A stretch of 64,000 nt of DNA from an uncultured Clostridia bacterium. GTDB taxonomy: Bacteria > Bacillota > Clostridia > Christensenellales > Borkfalkiaceae. Positions 27,606 through 36,070 of the stretch are shown piece after piece. The position numbers and the translations under genes are program-made. The notes under the pieces were generated by a model. That model was given only the letters and a program-made list of their open reading frames with translations, did no database searches and was not told where the DNA came from. The first letter of the stretch is position 1. Every line of letters begins with the position of its first letter. The stretch spans positions 25,884 to 89,883 of the forward strand of contig CALVMR010000001.1 in the NCBI GenBank assembly GCA_944346885.1, in the 5' to 3' direction.

Positions 27606-27658
27606 CCGCCGCGCAGCCTCGCGGCGGCGCCGAAGCGCAGCCTCGCGGCGGCGCCGAA
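27606..27658. repeat. 24-bp tandem duplication forming strong hairpins after relA
   Basis: Two exact 24-bp units at 27611-27634 and 27635-27658. The sequence 27606-27629 itself folds into a 9-bp GC stem. It could act as the relA 3' hairpin; no T run follows. Confidence 0.8.
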
Positions 27659-27741
27659 GCGCAAATTTGAAGCGCCGCGCGCGTTTTTACAAAACGGCGC
27701 GGCGGCTCCCGTCTTGCGGGCGGCGGTTTTAAAGCGGAAAA

Positions 27742-28353
27742 ATGGATACATTCAGTGTTTTTTGCGTTCCCGCGGGCGTGCTGCGGGCAAACAGTTATCT
27801 CGTCACAAAAGACGGAAAAAACGCCGTGCTCATCGATTGCGGCGGAGAAGAACCGCTGCAAGAGGCGGCGCGGCGCGGGCTGCGCATTGCCGCCGTGCTG
27901 CTTACGCACGGGCATTTCGATCACATCGGCGGGTGCGCGGCGGCGCAGCGGGCGGGGATCCCCGTGTGCTGCGCACAGGCAGAGGTGCCGCTGCTCGCGG
28001 CGCAGCCTGCCTTTGCGGCGCAGCTCGGCATCCCGCTGCCCCCGTTCCGCGCGGATAAAACCTTTGCGGAGGGGGAGCTGCTCGAATACGCGGGGTGCCC
28101 GTTCCGCGTGCTGGCAACGCCGGGGCACACGCCCGGCAGCGTCTGCTTTTCGGGCGGCGGCGCGCTGTTTACGGGCGATACGCTCTTTGCGGGAAGCGTC
28201 GGAAGAACGGACCTTCCCGGCGGCAGCGGCGCGCAGCTGCGGCAGAGCCTGCGGCGGCTGTTCGCGCTGCAAGGGGAGTATACCCTCTATACGGGGCACG
28301 GCGAAGAGAGCACGCTCGCTTATGAGCGGGCGCACAATCCTTTTGCGGAGTGA
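27742..28353 (+). CDS. MBL-fold metallohydrolase (glyoxalase II-like)
   Basis: 203 residues. Metallo-beta-lactamase fold with the metal motif THGHFDHIGG (about 54-63), a second His in ATPGHTPGSV, Asp in TGDTLFAGSVGRTD and a final His in LYTGHGEEST. This set and the length fit the YqgX/GloB-like branch that hydrolyses thioesters, but the substrate is not determinable. It lies 4 bases before hemZ; the same neighbour pair downstream of rsh is common in Clostridia. Confidence 0.92.
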   Translation: MDTFSVFCVPAGVLRANSYLVTKDGKNAVLIDCGGEEPLQEAARRGLRIAAVLLTHGHFDHIGGCAAAQRAGIPVCCAQAEVPLLAAQPAFAAQLGIPLPPFRADKTFAEGELLEYAGCPFRVLATPGHTPGSVCFSGGGALFTGDTLFAGSVGRTDLPGGSGAQLRQSLRRLFALQGEYTLYTGHGEESTLAYERAHNPFAE

Positions 28354-28356
28354 ACG

Positions 28357-29739
28357 ATGACCACGAATACCGCGTTTTTGTATCCGGAACTCATGGACGT
28401 GGTGCGCCTGTTCGGCGCGGACACGCAGATCGCGCATACGTTTACAAAGGAAGGCGACGTTTTCCGCAACGAAGTGACCGTTTGCGGCAAAACGTATTCC
28501 TTTGCGGAGGAACAGCCCTGCGCGGACGAGCTCGAACACAAGCGCTATGCCAAGCGTTTTGCCAAACTCGCCGTGTATCGGGCGCTGGAAGCGGCAACGG
28601 GCAGGAGCATGCCGTGGGGCGCGCTGACGGGGATCCGCCCGACCAAGCTCGCCTATGCCGAGCTTGCCGCGGGCAGGGCGTTTGCGCCGCTGTTTGAAAA
28701 ATTCGGCGTCTGCGAGCAAAACATTTCGCTCGTGCGCGACGTGCTTGCCGCGCAAAAAGGGCTGTACGCGCGGGAGGAGGGCGCCGCCGACCTGTACATC
28801 GGCATCCCGTTTTGCCCATCCAAGTGCAATTACTGTTCCTTTATAACGGCGGATATTTCCCGAACGGGCAAGTTCGTCGAGGCGTATTTGGCGGCGCTGG
28901 AAAGAGAGATCGCCGCCTGCCGCGGGCTCTTTCAAACGCTGCGCAGCGTCTACATCGGCGGGGGTACGCCCTTCGTGCTGCAAACGGAGCAGCTGCGGCA
29001 GGTGCTGCGCGCGGTGCAGCCGCTCCTTCCCGCGGGCGTCGAATACACCGTGGAGGCGGGGCGTCCGGACGTGTTCACGCCCGAAAAATTGGAGCTGCTG
29101 CGCGGCTTCGGCGTGACGCGCATTTGCGTCAACCCGCAGAGCTTTTGCGACGAAACGCTTCGGCGCATCGGGCGCAGGCATACCGCGGCGGATATCTACC
29201 GCGCGTATGAGACGGCGCGCCCCTTCGGGTTCGATATAAATGTAGACCTCATTGCGGGGCTGACGGGGGAGAGCACGGAAGAATTTTGCAAAAGCGTGGA
29301 ACAAGCCGTCGCGCTCCGCCCCGAAAACATCACCGTGCACACGCTCTGCCTCAAAAAGGGGGCGCAGCTTAAAGAGGAAGAGCATTTTCTTGCGGCGGAG
29401 GGCGTAAAAGAGATGCTCGCTTATGCGCGCAAGGCGCTGTACGCGGCGGGATATCAGCCCTATTATCTGTACCGCCAAAAGTATATGGCGGGCAATTTTG
29501 AAAACACGGGCTGGTGCAAGCCGGGCAAGGCGTGCGTGTACAACATCGACGTGATGGAAGAAACGTGTGACAACCTCGCCTGCGGCGCGAATGCCGTGAC
29601 CAAAAAACTGTTCGCGCAGGGCGCGCGCATCGAGCGCCTCGGCGCTCCAAAGGATATCCCGACTTATATCGCAAAGGCGGGCGAAGTTGCCGAAAAAAAG
29701 CGCCTCCTCTTCACGGAAGGAGAGAGGATGCGGCAATAG
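28357..29739 (+). CDS. hemZ: Coproporphyrinogen dehydrogenase-like radical SAM protein HemZ
   Basis: 460 residues. The radical SAM motif reads GIPFCPSKCNYCSF near residue 150, preceded by the HemZ-typical GIRPTKLAY (about 89-97); a C-terminal HemN-like region follows with YLYRQKYMAGNFENTGW. The family relates to oxygen-independent coproporphyrinogen III dehydrogenase, but HemZ proteins often occur in organisms without haem synthesis, so the reaction is uncertain. It starts 4 bases after the MBL gene behind GGAG. Confidence 0.93.
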   Translation: MTTNTAFLYPELMDVVRLFGADTQIAHTFTKEGDVFRNEVTVCGKTYSFAEEQPCADELEHKRYAKRFAKLAVYRALEAATGRSMPWGALTGIRPTKLAYAELAAGRAFAPLFEKFGVCEQNISLVRDVLAAQKGLYAREEGAADLYIGIPFCPSKCNYCSFITADISRTGKFVEAYLAALEREIAACRGLFQTLRSVYIGGGTPFVLQTEQLRQVLRAVQPLLPAGVEYTVEAGRPDVFTPEKLELLRGFGVTRICVNPQSFCDETLRRIGRRHTAADIYRAYETARPFGFDINVDLIAGLTGESTEEFCKSVEQAVALRPENITVHTLCLKKGAQLKEEEHFLAAEGVKEMLAYARKALYAAGYQPYYLYRQKYMAGNFENTGWCKPGKACVYNIDVMEETCDNLACGANAVTKKLFAQGARIERLGAPKDIPTYIAKAGEVAEKKRLLFTEGERMRQ

Positions 29740-29787
29740 TTGCGGCGGTCGTTACGGATTGGGGTGCGGGGCGTGTTTTTTACGGAT

Positions 29788-29813
29788 ACGATAAAAGTAA
29801 AGATATCGTTTTT
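29788..29813 (+). terminator. Possible terminator after hemZ
   Basis: A 6-bp stem (29788-29793 with 29804-29809) leads into T5. An alternative outer pairing (29784-29790 with 29817-29823) exists. Confidence 0.5.
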
Positions 29814-29856
29814 CCGCGTATCCCGTACGGTGTGATCCGGTTCGTGCGGCATAAAT

Positions 29857-29884
29857 ACTATATACCAAAATAAAAAATTGTCAA
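29857..29884 (-). promoter_or_regulatory. Near-consensus minus-strand promoter without an obvious gene
   Basis: On the minus strand TTGACA (29879-29884), 16-nt spacer, TATAGT (29857-29862). Transcription would run leftwards into the 3' end of hemZ; no convincing ORF with a ribosome-binding site follows, so an antisense or small RNA is possible. Confidence 0.5.
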
Positions 29885-29950
29885 GGCGAAAAAAGAAATC
29901 CTGCGGAAAGGAGCACCTTGAAAATTATTTTGCCATGCCCGCGTATTTTG

Positions 29951-29979
29951 TTTACTTTTTTGCGGGTTTATGGTAAACT
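29951..29979 (+). promoter_or_regulatory. Promoter of rpsO
   Basis: TTTACT (29951-29956), 17-nt spacer, TAAACT (29974-29979). The ~75-nt leader contains a 7-bp stem (29995-30001 with 30022-30028) that may relate to S15 autoregulation (inference). Confidence 0.65.
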
Positions 29980-30059
29980 GATAACCGTACGTTGACAAAG
30001 CCGTTCGAATCTCCGCGGCGCGCTTTGTTTACGCGAAAAAATTTCCAAGGAGTAAAAAA

Positions 30060-30323
30060 ATGGAAAAGGAAAAAAAGGCACAGATCATCGAAGAATTTAA
30101 GCGTCATGACGGCGATACCGGCTCTTCCGAAGTGCAGATCGCTCTTTTGACCGAGCGCATCAACCACCTCAACGAGCACCTCAAAGAGCACCCGCACGAC
30201 AACCATTCCCGCAGGGGGCTGCTGAAAATGGTAGGGCAGCGCAGAGGACTTTTGGACTACATCAAGGCGAACGACATCGAAAAATACCGCGACATCATTG
30301 CGCGCCTCGATTTGAGAAAATAA
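30060..30323 (+). CDS. rpsO: 30S ribosomal protein S15
   Basis: 87 residues, standard length. The signature region [35 protein letters not shown] contains the 16S-binding residues. S15 is a primary binder of the 16S central domain. AAGGAG precedes the ATG. It is followed by a terminator-like hairpin and then pnp, the classical rpsO-pnp order. Confidence 0.98.
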   Translation: MEKEKKAQIIEEFKRHDGDTGSSEVQIALLTERINHLNEHLKEHPHDNHSRRGLLKMVGQRRGLLDYIKANDIEKYRDIIARLDLRK

Positions 30324-30330
30324 GCATATT

Positions 30331-30361
30331 TAAGGGCGGAACAGGTGTTCACGCCCTTTTA
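30331..30361 (+). terminator. Hairpin between rpsO and pnp
   Basis: Nested pairing (AGGGCG with CGCCCT, inner GAAC with GTTC) followed by TTTT. It is likely a partial terminator or RNase III/processing site, as in other rpsO-pnp operons. Confidence 0.7.
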
Positions 30362-30410
30362 TAGAGTTTGGGAGCATTCCCGCAAGAACAAGTAAGGAGC
30401 AGGTAACAAA

Positions 30411-32510
30411 ATGACAAAAACTTTCAGGCAGTTTGAAACGGAAGTCGGCGGCAGAAAGGTCATCGTCGAAACGGGCAAGTATGCCGAACAGGCAAACGGC
30501 TCGTGCGTTGTCCGCTGCGGCGACACCGTTGTGATGGTCAACGTCACCATGAGCGAAACGCCGCGCGAGGGGATGGACTTTTTCCCGTTGCAGGTAGACT
30601 TTGAAGAAAAAATGTATGCGGTCGGCAAGATCCCCGGCGGTTTTAAAAAGCGCGAGGGCAGGGCGAGCGATAAGGGGATCTTAACGTCCCGCCTCATTGA
30701 CCGCCCCATCCGTCCGCTCTTCCCCAAGGGGCTGTACAACGACGTTGTAGTCGTGGCGACCGCTCTTTCGGTGGATACGAACATCCCGCCCGAACCCTTT
30801 GCGATGATGGGCAGCTCCATCGCGCTGAGCATTTCGGATATCCCGTGGGCGGGTCCTACGGGTTCGGTGCAGGTCGGCATGGTAGACGGGCAGTACGTTA
30901 TCAACCCCGACAACGAGCAGCGCGAAAAGAGCACCATCGCTTTGAGCCTTGCGGGCACCAAGGATGCGATCATGATGGTCGAAGCGGGCGCCAAAGAGGT
31001 TTCGGACGAGGCGATGGTCGGCGCCATCCTTTTCGGGCACGAAGAGATCAAAAAGCAGTGCGCGTTCATCGAACAGATCCAAAAAGAAGTGGGCAAGCCC
31101 AAGCGCCAGATGGAGCTGTATCACGTTCCGGAAGAGCTGGATGCCGCGGTGCGCGCCTATGCTTCGGATATGCTGGATAAGGCGCTGGAAGAGTTTGACC
31201 GCACCGCCCGCGAAGAAAAGCAGAACGAAGTGGAAAAGAACGTGCTCGAACATTTTGCCGAGGTCTACCCCGATAAAAAGAGGGAGGTCAAGGACAGCCT
31301 GTATTACATGACCAAGGAAAAGGTGCGTGCCAAGATCTTGGATAAGGGCATCCGCCCCGACGGGCGCAAACTTACCGAGATCCGCCCCATCTGGTGCGAA
31401 GTGGGCATCCTGCCCCGCGTGCACGGCTCCGCCGTGTTCACCCGCGGGCAGACGCAGGCGCTCACCACCTGCACGCTGGGCACTCTCTCCGAGGTGCAGA
31501 AGCTGGACGGGCTGGACGATGAAACGGCAAACCGCTACATGCACCAGTACAATTTCCCCGGCTATTCGACGGGCGAGGCGAAGGCGCTGCGCAGCCCTTC
31601 CCGCCGCGAGATCGGGCACGGCGCCCTTGCCGAGCGCGCGCTCGAACCCGTTGTGCCGAGCGAAGAAGAGTTCCCGTATGCCATCCGCATGGTTTCGGAT
31701 ATTTTGAGTTCCAACGGCTCTACGTCGCAGGCGTCCGTCTGCGGTTCCACCCTTGCGCTGATGGACGCGGGCGTGCCCATCAAGGCGCCCGTGGCGGGCT
31801 GCGCCATGGGGCTCATCAAGGATGCGGAGAGCGGCCGCGTTGCCATCCTCACCGATATCCAGGGGCTGGAAGATTTCCTCGGCGATATGGACTTCAAGGT
31901 CGCGGGAACGGAAAACGGCATTACCGCCATTCAGATGGATATCAAGATCAAGGGCATCGACGAGGCGATCCTGCGTAAAGCGATCGCGCAGGCAAACGAC
32001 GGCAGGCACTTTATTTTGAACAAAATGCTCTCCGTTATCCCCGCGCCGCGCAAAGAGCTTTCCAAGTACGCGCCCAAGATCATCTCCTTTAACATCGATC
32101 CCGAAAAGATCCGCGAGGTCATCGGCAGCGGCGGCAAGGTCATCAACAAGATCATCGAAGAGACGGGCGTTAAGATCGACATCGACGACGACGGAAAGGT
32201 CTGCATCGCCACCTACGGCGAAAACCTCGAAAACGCCGAGCGCGCCAAGGCGATCATTCTCTCCATCGCGCGCGATCCCGAAGTGGGGGATATGTTCATC
32301 GGTTCGGTCGTGCGCATCCTCTCCAAGGTCGGCGCGTTTGTGGAATTGGCACCCGGCAAGGACGGCATGATCCACATTTCCCGCCTTTCCGACAAGCGCA
32401 TCAATTCCGTGGAGGACGTGCTCTCCATCGGCGATACCGTTAAAGTGGAGATCATCAAGATCGGGGAAAAGGGCATCGACTTGAAGCTCCTCGAAAAGAT
32501 GGAAGGCTAA
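30411..32510 (+). CDS. pnp: Polyribonucleotide nucleotidyltransferase (PNPase)
   Basis: 699 residues. Two RNase PH domains (about 10-230 and 315-545), e.g. [11 protein letters not shown] and [15 protein letters not shown], then KH (about 555-615, [17 protein letters not shown]) and S1 (620-692, [29 protein letters not shown]). Phosphorolytic 3'-5' RNA degradation in the degradosome. AAGGAG precedes the ATG; it ends before a strong terminator pair. Confidence 0.98.
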   Translation: MTKTFRQFETEVGGRKVIVETGKYAEQANGSCVVRCGDTVVMVNVTMSETPREGMDFFPLQVDFEEKMYAVGKIPGGFKKREGRASDKGILTSRLIDRPIRPLFPKGLYNDVVVVATALSVDTNIPPEPFAMMGSSIALSISDIPWAGPTGSVQVGMVDGQYVINPDNEQREKSTIALSLAGTKDAIMMVEAGAKEVSDEAMVGAILFGHEEIKKQCAFIEQIQKEVGKPKRQMELYHVPEELDAAVRAYASDMLDKALEEFDRTAREEKQNEVEKNVLEHFAEVYPDKKREVKDSLYYMTKEKVRAKILDKGIRPDGRKLTEIRPIWCEVGILPRVHGSAVFTRGQTQALTTCTLGTLSEVQKLDGLDDETANRYMHQYNFPGYSTGEAKALRSPSRREIGHGALAERALEPVVPSEEEFPYAIRMVSDILSSNGSTSQASVCGSTLALMDAGVPIKAPVAGCAMGLIKDAESGRVAILTDIQGLEDFLGDMDFKVAGTENGITAIQMDIKIKGIDEAILRKAIAQANDGRHFILNKMLSVIPAPRKELSKYAPKIISFNIDPEKIREVIGSGGKVINKIIEETGVKIDIDDDGKVCIATYGENLENAERAKAIILSIARDPEVGDMFIGSVVRILSKVGAFVELAPGKDGMIHISRLSDKRINSVEDVLSIGDTVKVEIIKIGEKGIDLKLLEKMEG

Positions 32511-32530
32511 AAACAAATTTTACGAAACAC

Positions 32531-32571
32531 GCGCCCCGCGGCGTTGCCGCGGGGCGCGGTCTGTATTTTTT
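32531..32571 (+). terminator. Intrinsic terminator of pnp
   Basis: A 12-bp GC stem (32531-32542 with 32546-32557), then T6 at 32566-32571. Confidence 0.85.
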
Positions 32572-32573
32572 AT

Positions 32574-32611
32574 AAAAAACGGGCAGCCCGCGGCATTGCC
32601 GCGGGCTGCCC
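32574..32611 (-). terminator. Intrinsic terminator of the flavin reductase-rubredoxin gene
   Basis: On the minus strand a perfect 14-bp stem (32598-32611 with 32581-32594) is followed by T6. It is convergent with the pnp terminator, sharing the AT-rich centre. Confidence 0.9.
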
Positions 32612-32631
32612 GCCGTGCGGAAAAGCAGCCG

Positions 32632-33267
32632 CTATTGTTTTTGAAAAACGCGCCTCGGCTGCCCGCAAACGGGGCAGACCCAGCTTTCGGGCAGCTGTTC
32701 GAAGAGGACGTCTCCCTCGTACACGTGCCCGCAAACCGAGCACACCCACTTGCCTTCGGCGGCGGGCGCTTCGGCTTGGTAGGTGGGGGCGTTTTTCGCC
32801 GTTTTGCCTTTGAGCACGCTGTGGTAGTACGCATACGTCATGGGCGCGCCGTTTTGCAGTGTATCCGCGCCGATCGCCTCGCCGAGGAATACCGTGTGCG
32901 TCGCCGTTTCCATCCTGTCGATCACGCGGCAGCAGATGTATGCGCAGGCGTCGTCGATCACGGGGAGTTTATCCCGCACCGAATAGGGTACGCCTTCGAA
33001 CTTTTTAACGTCCTTTCCCGAACGGAACCCGAAAGCGCCGATCAGGGCGGGGTCACTGCCCTGGTGCAGCACGGAAAGCGCAAAATGGCCGCACGAGGCA
33101 ATGCATTTGTTGGTATAGTTGTTCTTGTTGATGCTCACAAGCACCGTTGCGGGGGAGGAGGTGACTTGGATGGCGCTGTTGGCAACGCAGCCCGTGGGGC
33201 TGCCCGCATCCCAAGTTGAAACAATGTATACCCCGTACGAAAGGGCATAAAATGCTTTTGCGTTCAT
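32632..33267 (-). CDS. Flavin reductase-rubredoxin fusion (high-molecular-weight rubredoxin)
   Basis: 211 residues. The N-terminal FMN-binding flavin reductase domain (about 1-150) begins [19 protein letters not shown] with [14 protein letters not shown]; after a linker, the C-terminal rubredoxin domain (about 170-211) has the iron ligands in CSVCG and CPVCG. Such fusions pass electrons from NAD(P)H to rubredoxin-dependent O2/peroxide reductases (flavodiiron proteins, rubrerythrin). Start at 33267 behind CGGAG; the frame extends upstream without homology. It lies 129 bases after rubrerythrin on the same strand, so possibly one oxygen-defence transcript. Confidence 0.93.
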   Translation of the reverse strand: MNAKAFYALSYGVYIVSTWDAGSPTGCVANSAIQVTSSPATVLVSINKNNYTNKCIASCGHFALSVLHQGSDPALIGAFGFRSGKDVKKFEGVPYSVRDKLPVIDDACAYICCRVIDRMETATHTVFLGEAIGADTLQNGAPMTYAYYHSVLKGKTAKNAPTYQAEAPAAEGKWVCSVCGHVYEGDVLFEQLPESWVCPVCGQPRRVFQKQ

Positions 33268-33396
33268 AAAAGCTCCGAAAAAAATTGTATCGTTTCGGCT
33301 TTTTTGCTGCCATCGGCAGGGGCAAGCGCCGCGGTTTCGGGCAGCCCCTTTGCCGCGCCGCAAGAGCGAGCCTGCGCGGCGCCCGTGCGGGGCTTT

Positions 33397-33942
33397 TTAA
33401 TAATTTTCCGCCTTGAGCTGGAAATATGCCTTCGGATGCGCGCAAACGGGGCACAGTTCGGGTGCCTTTTTGCCGATCACGATATGCCCGCAGTTCGAGC
33501 ATTGCCAAACCATCTCTTCGTCGCGCGAAAAAACGATGCCCTCTTTTACGTTTTTGAGCAGGGCAAGGTAGCGCTTTTCGTGCTCGCGTTCGATATCGCC
33601 CACCTTTTCAAACAAAAAGGCGATGTGTTCAAACCCTTCTTCGCGCGCCTCTTTGGCGAAGGTCGCGTACATATCCGTCCATTCGTAATTTTCGCCGGCG
33701 GCAGCGTCGGCAAGGTTGCACTCCGTCGTCGGCACTTCGCCGCCGTGCAGCAGTTTGAACCAGATCTTGGCGTGCTCCTTTTCGTTGTTTGCCGTCTCTT
33801 CGAACAGGGCGGCGATCTGTACGTATCCCTCTTTTTTTGCCTTGCTCGCGTAGTAGGTGTATTTGTTGCGCGCTTGGCTTTCGCCCGCAAACGCCGCCTG
33901 CAAATTCGCCTCCGTTTTGCTGCCTTTGAGTTCTTTTGCCAT
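33397..33942 (-). CDS. rbr: Rubrerythrin
   Basis: 181 residues. An N-terminal ferritin-like diiron domain (about 1-140: Glu in [46 protein letters not shown]) and a C-terminal rubredoxin-like Fe(Cys)4 site (CSNCG and CPVC). It reduces hydrogen peroxide to water in anaerobes, with electrons from rubredoxin. It starts at 33942 with AAGGAG; strong own promoter. Confidence 0.97.
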   Translation of the reverse strand: MAKELKGSKTEANLQAAFAGESQARNKYTYYASKAKKEGYVQIAALFEETANNEKEHAKIWFKLLHGGEVPTTECNLADAAAGENYEWTDMYATFAKEAREEGFEHIAFLFEKVGDIEREHEKRYLALLKNVKEGIVFSRDEEMVWQCSNCGHIVIGKKAPELCPVCAHPKAYFQLKAENY

Positions 33943-34069
33943 CGTTGCTTCTCCTTTTTGCTGCGCGCGGGAAGTCCGTACGGTTATTTTGCGCCGCGGC
34001 AAACGCTTTTCCGCTTTTTGCGGCGGGCGTTCGGTGCGGGCAATACGGGCACACAGCTTTCTACGATAT

Positions 34070-34098
34070 ACTATATCATACAAACATGCCCCTGTCAA
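34070..34098 (-). promoter_or_regulatory. Promoter of rubrerythrin
   Basis: Minus strand TTGACA (34093-34098), 17-nt spacer, TATAGT (34070-34075); near perfect. The AT-rich spacer region between divergent promoters may hold a PerR-like operator, but no clear inverted repeat was seen. Confidence 0.9.
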
Positions 34099-34125
34099 TA
34101 GGGCGGTAAAAAATTCCTTTATCGA

Positions 34126-34155
34126 TTGACAAAACGGGCGCTCTTGCTTTATAAT
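34126..34155 (+). promoter_or_regulatory. Promoter of the ATC hydrolase-like gene
   Basis: TTGACA (34126-34131), 18-nt spacer, TATAAT (34150-34155); divergent from the rubrerythrin promoter. Confidence 0.88.
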
Positions 34156-34209
34156 AAAAGGGAAGAGAAGCGCGCGCGGTACCCCGCGGAGCGCGTAAGG
34201 GCGGAGAAT

Positions 34210-34836
34210 ATGGGCTACGAGCAAACGGAACTGTATTTTTTGGAGCGGGATCTTTGCATGCGCTTCGGAGAAGAGGAGGGCGCCCGTCTCTATGCCCGCG
34301 CGGCGAAGCTGTATACCGAGCTCGCCGTCACGACCGACTATCATCAAAGCACTACGCTGGAAACGCAGATGAAGCGGCTGGTGCTGCCCGTTGTGGCGCT
34401 GTACAAAACGCTGTGCGTTCACGGATACCGCAAGGCGTCCGCGCTGGGGCTGCTGCGTACGATGACCGAACGCGCGGCGCAAAATACGGCGGAGATCCTC
34501 GCCGCGCAGATGCGCAAAGTGGCGCCGTTCCGCGCTTTCAAACGCAACATCCGCAATTTTATGGAGTACAAATTCCCCGCCGCGGGCGGATGGAAGTGCA
34601 GCGGGCTGCAAACGCGCGGGCGGCGGATCGAGTTCCGTATCGACGAATGCCTGTACCGTGCGATCTCCGCGCGGTTCGGCTGCCCGGAGCTGTGCGGCGT
34701 GTTTTGCGATTACGAGCGCATCGCCTTTGCGGGGCTGCTGCCGCAGGTAAAGTTTTCCTGCGGAGGCAGGCTTGCCGAAGGGCATGCGTTTTGTTCGTTC
34801 TGTTTTGAAAAGGGCACGCGCCCTAAAAAAAGCTGA
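34210..34836 (+). CDS. L-2-amino-thiazoline-4-carboxylic acid hydrolase-like protein
   Basis: A 208-residue soluble protein. The C-terminal part has the pattern [16 protein letters not shown] and [20 protein letters not shown], which resembles the ATC hydrolase (PF14196-type) family with its paired Cys and terminal C-x-F-x-F. In Pseudomonas the founding member opens a thiazoline ring in L-cysteine production; in Clostridia the family is widespread with unknown substrates. GGAG precedes ATG 34210. Single gene with two terminators downstream. Assignment is by motif recognition; function uncertain. Confidence 0.7.
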   Translation: MGYEQTELYFLERDLCMRFGEEEGARLYARAAKLYTELAVTTDYHQSTTLETQMKRLVLPVVALYKTLCVHGYRKASALGLLRTMTERAAQNTAEILAAQMRKVAPFRAFKRNIRNFMEYKFPAAGGWKCSGLQTRGRRIEFRIDECLYRAISARFGCPELCGVFCDYERIAFAGLLPQVKFSCGGRLAEGHAFCSFCFEKGTRPKKS

Positions 34837-34844
34837 AAAGAGAG

Positions 34845-34864
34845 CGCCCCTCGCGGGCGTTTTT
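34845..34864 (+). terminator. First terminator after the ATC hydrolase-like gene
   Basis: A 5-bp stem (34845-34849 with 34855-34859) followed by T5. It is repeated in duplicated form at 34886-34905; the surrounding TGAAAAGAGAGCGCC is also duplicated. Confidence 0.6.
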
Positions 34865-34885
34865 CGTTAAAAAATTGAAAAGAGA

Positions 34886-34905
34886 GCGCCCCGCGGGGCG
34901 CTTTT
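34886..34905 (+). terminator. Second terminator after the ATC hydrolase-like gene
   Basis: A 16-bp palindrome (34886-34901) followed by TTTT. Confidence 0.6.
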
Positions 34906-34912
34906 CGTTTGT

Positions 34913-34945
34913 AAAAAAAGCGCCTTCCGCGAACGCGGAAGGCGC
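34913..34945 (-). terminator. Intrinsic terminator of fba
   Basis: On the minus strand an 11-bp stem (34935-34945 with 34920-34930) with loop GTTC, followed by a T7 run (34913-34919). Confidence 0.9.
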
Positions 34946-34966
34946 AAAATTTTGTTTTTTAAAGGG

Positions 34967-35902
34967 TCATGCCTTGTTTTCGCTGCCGAGCACATCGACG
35001 ATCTTGTGTTTGACGATCTCTTTGACGGCGGCACGCGCGTCGCCGAGGTATTGGCGGGGGTCAAAGTGATCGGGGTGTTCGAACATGTGCTTGCGGATCG
35101 CCGCCGTGCAGGCAACGCGCAGGTCGGAGTCTATGTTGATCTTGCACACCGCCATGGAAGCGGCTTTGCGCAGCATCTCTTCGGGAATGCCGATCGCATC
35201 CGGCATTTTGCCGCCGAATTGGTTGATGACGGCAACGCGGTCCTGCGGAACGGAGGAGGCGCCGTGCAGCACGATGGGGAAGCCGGGCAGGCGCTTGCCG
35301 ACCTCTTCGAGGATGTCAAAGCGCAGCTGCGGCTTTTGACCGGGCTTGAACTTATACGCGCCGTGGCTGGTGCCGATGGCGATGGCAAGGGAATCGCAGC
35401 CCGTTTTGGTCGTAAATTCGTACACTTCGTCGGGCTGGGTAAAGCTGGCATCCTCCGCCTTTACGTTCACGGCGTCCTCGATGCCTGCAAGCTGCCCAAG
35501 TTCCGCTTCCACGACCACGCCGCGGTCGTGCGCGTACGCAACAACCTTTTTGGTGATCTCGATGTTTTCCTTAAAAGAGTGGTGCGAAGCGTCGATCATA
35601 ACGGAGGTGAACCCGTCGTCCACGGCAGATTTGCAGGCTTCGAAGTCCGCGCCGTGGTCGAGGTGCAGCACGATGGGCAGCCCCGTCGTCTCCACCGCCG
35701 CTTCCACAAGGTGTTTCAGGTACACGGGGTTGGCGTATTTGCGCGCGCCCGCGGATACTTGCAGGATCAGCGGCGAATTGCACTCTTTGCCCGCTTCCAC
35801 GATCCCTTGGATGGTCTCCATGTTGTTCACGTTGAACGCGCCGATCGCGTAGCCGCCCGCATACGCTTTTTTAAACATTTCGGTCGATGTAACCAAAGGC
35901 AT
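34967..35902 (-). CDS. fba: Fructose-1,6-bisphosphate aldolase, class II
   Basis: 311 residues. A zinc-dependent aldolase: IVLHLDHGADFEACKSAVDDGFTSVMIDASHH holds the catalytic Asp and a zinc His; FPIVLHGASSVP near residue 205 holds another; NIDSDLR binds substrate phosphate. It interconverts fructose-1,6-bisphosphate with dihydroxyacetone phosphate and glyceraldehyde-3-phosphate in glycolysis. Start at 35902 behind GGAGG; own promoter; gap is 1.5 kb away on the other strand. Confidence 0.97.
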   Translation of the reverse strand: MPLVTSTEMFKKAYAGGYAIGAFNVNNMETIQGIVEAGKECNSPLILQVSAGARKYANPVYLKHLVEAAVETTGLPIVLHLDHGADFEACKSAVDDGFTSVMIDASHHSFKENIEITKKVVAYAHDRGVVVEAELGQLAGIEDAVNVKAEDASFTQPDEVYEFTTKTGCDSLAIAIGTSHGAYKFKPGQKPQLRFDILEEVGKRLPGFPIVLHGASSVPQDRVAVINQFGGKMPDAIGIPEEMLRKAASMAVCKINIDSDLRVACTAAIRKHMFEHPDHFDPRQYLGDARAAVKEIVKHKIVDVLGSENKA

Positions 35903-35938
35903 AGTTTTTTCCTCCGAAAAAGATTTTTTCCAAAGACT

Positions 35939-35967
35939 ATTGTACACCAATCCGCGCCAAAATGCAA
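35939..35967 (-). promoter_or_regulatory. Promoter of fba
   Basis: Minus strand TTGCAT (35962-35967), 17-nt spacer, TACAAT (35939-35944). Confidence 0.82.
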
Positions 35968-35996
35968 TCCAATTTAAAAAAATGTTTGCAATCGCT

Positions 35997-36024
35997 TTGT
36001 ATTTTTTTGATTCGGCGGTATAAT
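35997..36024 (+). promoter_or_regulatory. Promoter of the M29 aminopeptidase
   Basis: TTGTAT (35997-36002), 16-nt spacer, TATAAT (36019-36024). Confidence 0.75.
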
Positions 36025-36070
36025 ATTCGTAAAAGAAAGGCGCGCCGCGGCGCGGTAGGGAGGTTCCGGT

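Noticed and set aside
27523..29736. A 737-codon minus-strand open frame across the MBL and hemZ genes
   Set aside because: Antisense shadow of two recognised enzymes; no start signals.
29664..29852. A 62-codon minus-strand ORF behind the orphan promoter
   Set aside because: No ribosome-binding site, the start would precede the predicted transcription start, and it overlaps hemZ antisense.
30681..32516. A 611-codon minus-strand open frame opposite pnp
   Set aside because: Shadow of PNPase, which has all expected domains.
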